Virus record (IMG/VR): IMGVR_UViG_3300044637_000688
Coordinates: 1-24,897 of that record
DNA length: 24,897 nt
Origin: a virus
Reading direction: 5' to 3' (one strand)
Part shown: positions 22,408 to 24,897 of the stretch, in pieces
How positions within the stretch are numbered: the first letter of the stretch is position 1
Layout of the letters: each line of letters starts with the position of its first letter
Program-made: the position numbers and the translations under genes
Notes under the pieces: generated by a model
Database searches by the model: none
The model's input: only the letters and a program-made list of their open reading frames with translations
What the model was told of the DNA's origin: nothing

Positions 22408-23103
22408 ATGGCTGTTATTTTGACCGTTTCGGAAACTCTCGGAGGAAGCGAAGTTGCTGACTCATTGGCAGGCTCTGGCACAGGCGTTGACCTTGGACAG
22501 GTCGTTAACGGTCAGTATGCGCCAATTATCGACCAGACGCTGAACACTGGCGCTCAGGTGCTTTACCTGCGTCACAATGCAGTGGTCGATCCAATCACAA
22601 ACCTGAAAATTTACCTCGACAGCTATTCACGCACTGGCTTCACCTATGGTGGTGCAGCTACGGCATCTGGAGACTACAACAGCCTCAAGGCTGAAGGTTC
22701 TGCTTCGGACGTGACAGCGGCAGCCAAGAACAACTCGAACGGTCTGGCAGGCGGCATCTGGATGGAGCAGCAATACGACGTTGCTACATCGAACCAGTTC
22801 GACATCGCCACAGCTCGCGGTTCAGATCCTGGAACCAAGTTCGTTCAAATCTTCGGCAAGTCTGCACAAGGCATCGACGAGGCTACTGCTTATGGCGTCA
22901 TAAAAGAGGCTTGCCTTTACACGCCAGACAACTTGGCAGAGAACGCTCCATCGGCTCCGGTTGATGGCAAGATTGGCGTTGAAACAGACAACGTGCTCGG
23001 AAACCGCGCTAAGCTGCGCTTCCGCATCTACCTGCGTGAGGCTTTTGCAGATGGTGGTATCTTCCAGGCAGCTTTGATTGCTCGCTTCTCATACACAGCT
23101 TGA
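22408..23103 (+). CDS. Tail-tip protein of unknown function
   Basis: The 231-aa product starts MAVILTVSETLGGSEVADSL. I chose ATG 22408 because AAAGGA (22395-22400) is 7 nt upstream; the in-frame TTG at 22366 has no ribosome site. The sequence is glycine/alanine-rich and beta-type, with LYLRHNAVVDPITNLKIYLD (about 51-70) and a C-terminal AKLRFRIYLREAF segment followed by a strand ending RFSYTA. Conserved family motifs were not recognised. Its position between the hub and fibre genes suggests a tail-tip or baseplate component that may bind fibres. Confidence 0.72.
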   Translation: MAVILTVSETLGGSEVADSLAGSGTGVDLGQVVNGQYAPIIDQTLNTGAQVLYLRHNAVVDPITNLKIYLDSYSRTGFTYGGAATASGDYNSLKAEGSASDVTAAAKNNSNGLAGGIWMEQQYDVATSNQFDIATARGSDPGTKFVQIFGKSAQGIDEATAYGVIKEACLYTPDNLAENAPSAPVDGKIGVETDNVLGNRAKLRFRIYLREAFADGGIFQAALIARFSYTA

Positions 23104-23124
23104 TGACAGGTGGAGCGTAACAAG

Positions 23125-23532
23125 ATGTTGCCTCTTATGCAGCCAAAAGAACCATTCAGAGCCTTGCGGTGGAAGTTCGAGTACGCCGACAAGGCTGCTC
23201 GTGTTGGTGCTTGGGATGACTCAGCACCAGAGGAATCTGCTAAGGACTGGAAACAACCACGGCAAGGTTTGCTGTTTGCCTGTATCGAAGCCAAGGATCA
23301 CTACGGTGTGATTCATCGCGTCTTTGAATGTGCTGGGCCTGATTTCTGCAACTTGCAATGGGAAATCGCTGCACAGTTGAATACGAAAGGACAGCCAGGC
23401 AGGTATCGAATCATTGGCTTGACGCTTGTCTCACGCTATCATCGCGCTACTTTATTCCACAAAGGACAAACGTCGGTTGAGAAACGCGACGCTGACGACT
23501 TAGACAATCATTACTCTTACGGAAAGGTGTAA
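23125..23532 (+). CDS. Tail-region protein of unknown function
   Basis: This 135-aa product begins MLPLMQPKEPFRALRWKFEY. ATG 23125 has GGAG at 23112-23115, 9 nt upstream; an in-frame GTG at 23110 overlaps that SD and is less likely. The protein is Trp/Tyr/His-rich and mixed charged, with GLLFACIEAKDHYGVIHRVFECAG near the middle and SRYHRATLFHKGQ near the end. It has two Cys residues in that central segment and one further on. I do not recognise its family. The neighbours are an unknown tail-tip gene and a fibre-like gene, so it may be a tip or chaperone component. Confidence 0.7.
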   Translation: MLPLMQPKEPFRALRWKFEYADKAARVGAWDDSAPEESAKDWKQPRQGLLFACIEAKDHYGVIHRVFECAGPDFCNLQWEIAAQLNTKGQPGRYRIIGLTLVSRYHRATLFHKGQTSVEKRDADDLDNHYSYGKV

Positions 23533-23535
23533 CGT

Positions 23536-24897
23536 ATGCCAAATCCAACATCTCCATACGGTCGTCAGCAGCTTGATTGGCCCGACCTTGGATCAGATCC
23601 AGGCTCAACGCTTCATACGCAAATCACAACTGCGATTGGAATCTTGAGCAATCAAGTCAATAGCCGCTGGTCTGGTGAACAGACACTTTCCGATGGTTCA
23701 ACTTACGATATAGAACACAACTTCGACGCAGTGCTTGCAAACTTGAAGATCTTTGTCATTGAATCCGGCGTGGTTCTTAGCAAAGCCTTGCAAGACGCTT
23801 CTTATGAGTTCACCTTTGTTGATAACAACACAGTGCGCGTTGAAAACATTTCCGGCGGTTCAAAGACCTTTCAGGTTTATGTTTTCCCAAGTCACCTGAA
23901 CATTCGCGCTACTGACCTTGATGCGGCTATCGACATTGACACCACTGGAAAGCTCTCAATCGGTGGACGATTCGCAGCAGCTCAGACAGCAAACGTGCAA
24001 AGCGGTTCAAACGTCACACTTGGCGATCCTGACTCGATGGCAGTCACGCTTTCTGGAGCTGGATTGGCTTCAGTTGATGGAATTACCGCTCCGGCTGATT
24101 CAAAAGGCAAAGTGGTCATCTATCACAACAACAGCGGTGGAACTGTTCAGTTCAACGACCAAACTGGTACAGCAGCGAACCAGATTTATACAGGTACAGG
24201 CGCTCCATTGCAGCTTGCTGATAAAGCATCGCTGATTGTTCGCTATGACACAGTTCTTTCCAAATGGCGTGTTATCGGTTCGACCGGAGGCGGTGGAGCA
24301 GAACTCACGGTGACTCAGGCAAATACCTTTGTCGCTGGTGAAGCTCTGTACTTCAACGGAACTGTATGGGCCAAGGCACAAGCCAACGCTCTCGGAACCG
24401 TGGCAATCGGTATCATCAAGTCCAGAACGGCATCAAACTTCATTCTGACGCTTCTTGGTGAGATTACTCTTTCCGGTCTGACTCCAGGAGCATTGTATTA
24501 CCTTGATGCTGCAACGGCTGGCGCTTTGACTATCGTTCAACCATCGGCACCGAACTTCTCTCAGCCAGTCGGTATTGCTCTCTCGGCAAGTAAGTTCCTC
24601 GTTGGTATCCAGAGAGCACTGGACTTGCGTGGGCCAGCGCCTACGGTTTCAACTGCAACGTCACTCACGGCTGGTGGAACAATCACTCTGTCCGTGGCAG
24701 CGCATGAAGAACAGATTCTCGTTGGTACAGCGGTCGTTGGTGGAGTGACTTTGGCAGCAGCGGCATTTGGCTCAACGGCTCCAGTGAACGGTAAGAAGGT
24801 CATTCTCATTGGTAACTCGGATGACAACACCATCAGCTTGACTGCTGACATTACGCCAATCGCCAAAGGCTTGTGGTTGAATGGTGACATTCAGCTT
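23536..24897 (+). CDS. Fibre-like receptor-binding protein, partial (runs off window)
   Basis: The frame is open from ATG 23536 to the last base without a stop, giving at least 454 codons; the 3' end is outside the window. The SD region GGAAAGG (23521-23527) is 8 nt upstream. The N-terminus has LHTQITTAIGILSNQVNSRW, which looks like a short attachment helix, then FDAVLANLKIFVIESG. Two related beta modules follow: one with GKVVIYHNNSGGTVQFND and LIVRYDTVLSKWRVIG, a second with NGKKVILIGNSDDNTISLT near the window end. Between them lies a module with GEALYFNGTVWAKAQA and GLTPGALYYLDAATAG that resembles the C-termini of the 416-aa and 771-aa head-module proteins. A tail-fibre or receptor-binding role is likely but the tip domain is not in view. 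Confidence 0.8.
   Translation, partial: MPNPTSPYGRQQLDWPDLGSDPGSTLHTQITTAIGILSNQVNSRWSGEQTLSDGSTYDIEHNFDAVLANLKIFVIESGVVLSKALQDASYEFTFVDNNTVRVENISGGSKTFQVYVFPSHLNIRATDLDAAIDIDTTGKLSIGGRFAAAQTANVQSGSNVTLGDPDSMAVTLSGAGLASVDGITAPADSKGKVVIYHNNSGGTVQFNDQTGTAANQIYTGTGAPLQLADKASLIVRYDTVLSKWRVIGSTGGGGAELTVTQANTFVAGEALYFNGTVWAKAQANALGTVAIGIIKSRTASNFILTLLGEITLSGLTPGALYYLDAATAGALTIVQPSAPNFSQPVGIALSASKFLVGIQRALDLRGPAPTVSTATSLTAGGTITLSVAAHEEQILVGTAVVGGVTLAAAAFGSTAPVNGKKVILIGNSDDNTISLTADITPIAKGLWLNGDIQL

Overview
The window is a densely packed, single-strand block (every gene on +) of virion-structure genes from a tailed double-stranded DNA bacteriophage. The set is HK97-like: large terminase, portal fused to a MuF domain, S78-type prohead protease, HK97-fold capsid protein, gp6-like connector, gp10-like neck protein, one tail tube protein, frameshifted tail chaperones, a 1205-residue tape measure and tail-tip proteins. 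No sheath gene is visible, so a long-tailed siphovirus is the best reading. The host cannot be named. GC content looks close to 50% by eye, Shine-Dalgarno sites are canonical (AAGGAG/GGAGG), and promoter-like elements resemble bacterial sigma-70 type. No replication, lysis, integrase, tRNA or CRISPR feature was seen.

Layout. 33-5197 is packaging and prohead: terL, a small CsrA-like gene, portal-MuF, and protease with a long charged C-terminal extension. 5198-6720 is an insulated capsid unit with its own promoter-like element, leader hairpins, capsid gene and strong intrinsic terminator. 6744-11589 holds proteins of unknown or adhesive type placed inside the head module: a 416-aa beta-rich protein, a 65-aa protein, a 771-aa coiled-coil fibre, a glycine-rich protein and a 69-aa protein. 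11573-13091 holds the head-tail joining genes. 13092-14452 is a second insulated unit, for the tail tube gene, built like the capsid unit. 14502-24897 is tail assembly and tail tip: chaperone G and GT with a -1 slippery site, tape measure, a distal-tail-like protein with 14-residue repeats, a hub-like protein, two unknown proteins and a fibre-like gene that runs off the window.

How it fits together. TerL packages DNA through the portal. The protease matures the capsid, connector and neck proteins close the head, and GT chaperones load the tube protein on the tape measure. The tip proteins form the hub and receptor-binding apparatus. The two proteins needed in most copies, capsid and tail tube, share one regulatory design: a TGATACRCT element, a 5-bp/5-nt stem-loop, the TTTTGGAGGA ribosome site, the gene, then a terminator next to a TATGATRAGAGC element. 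The points most worth a second look are the CsrA-like gene between terL and portal, this shared cassette design, the complete -1 frameshift signal, the fibre placed in the head module, and the 14-residue repeat array in the distal tail protein.
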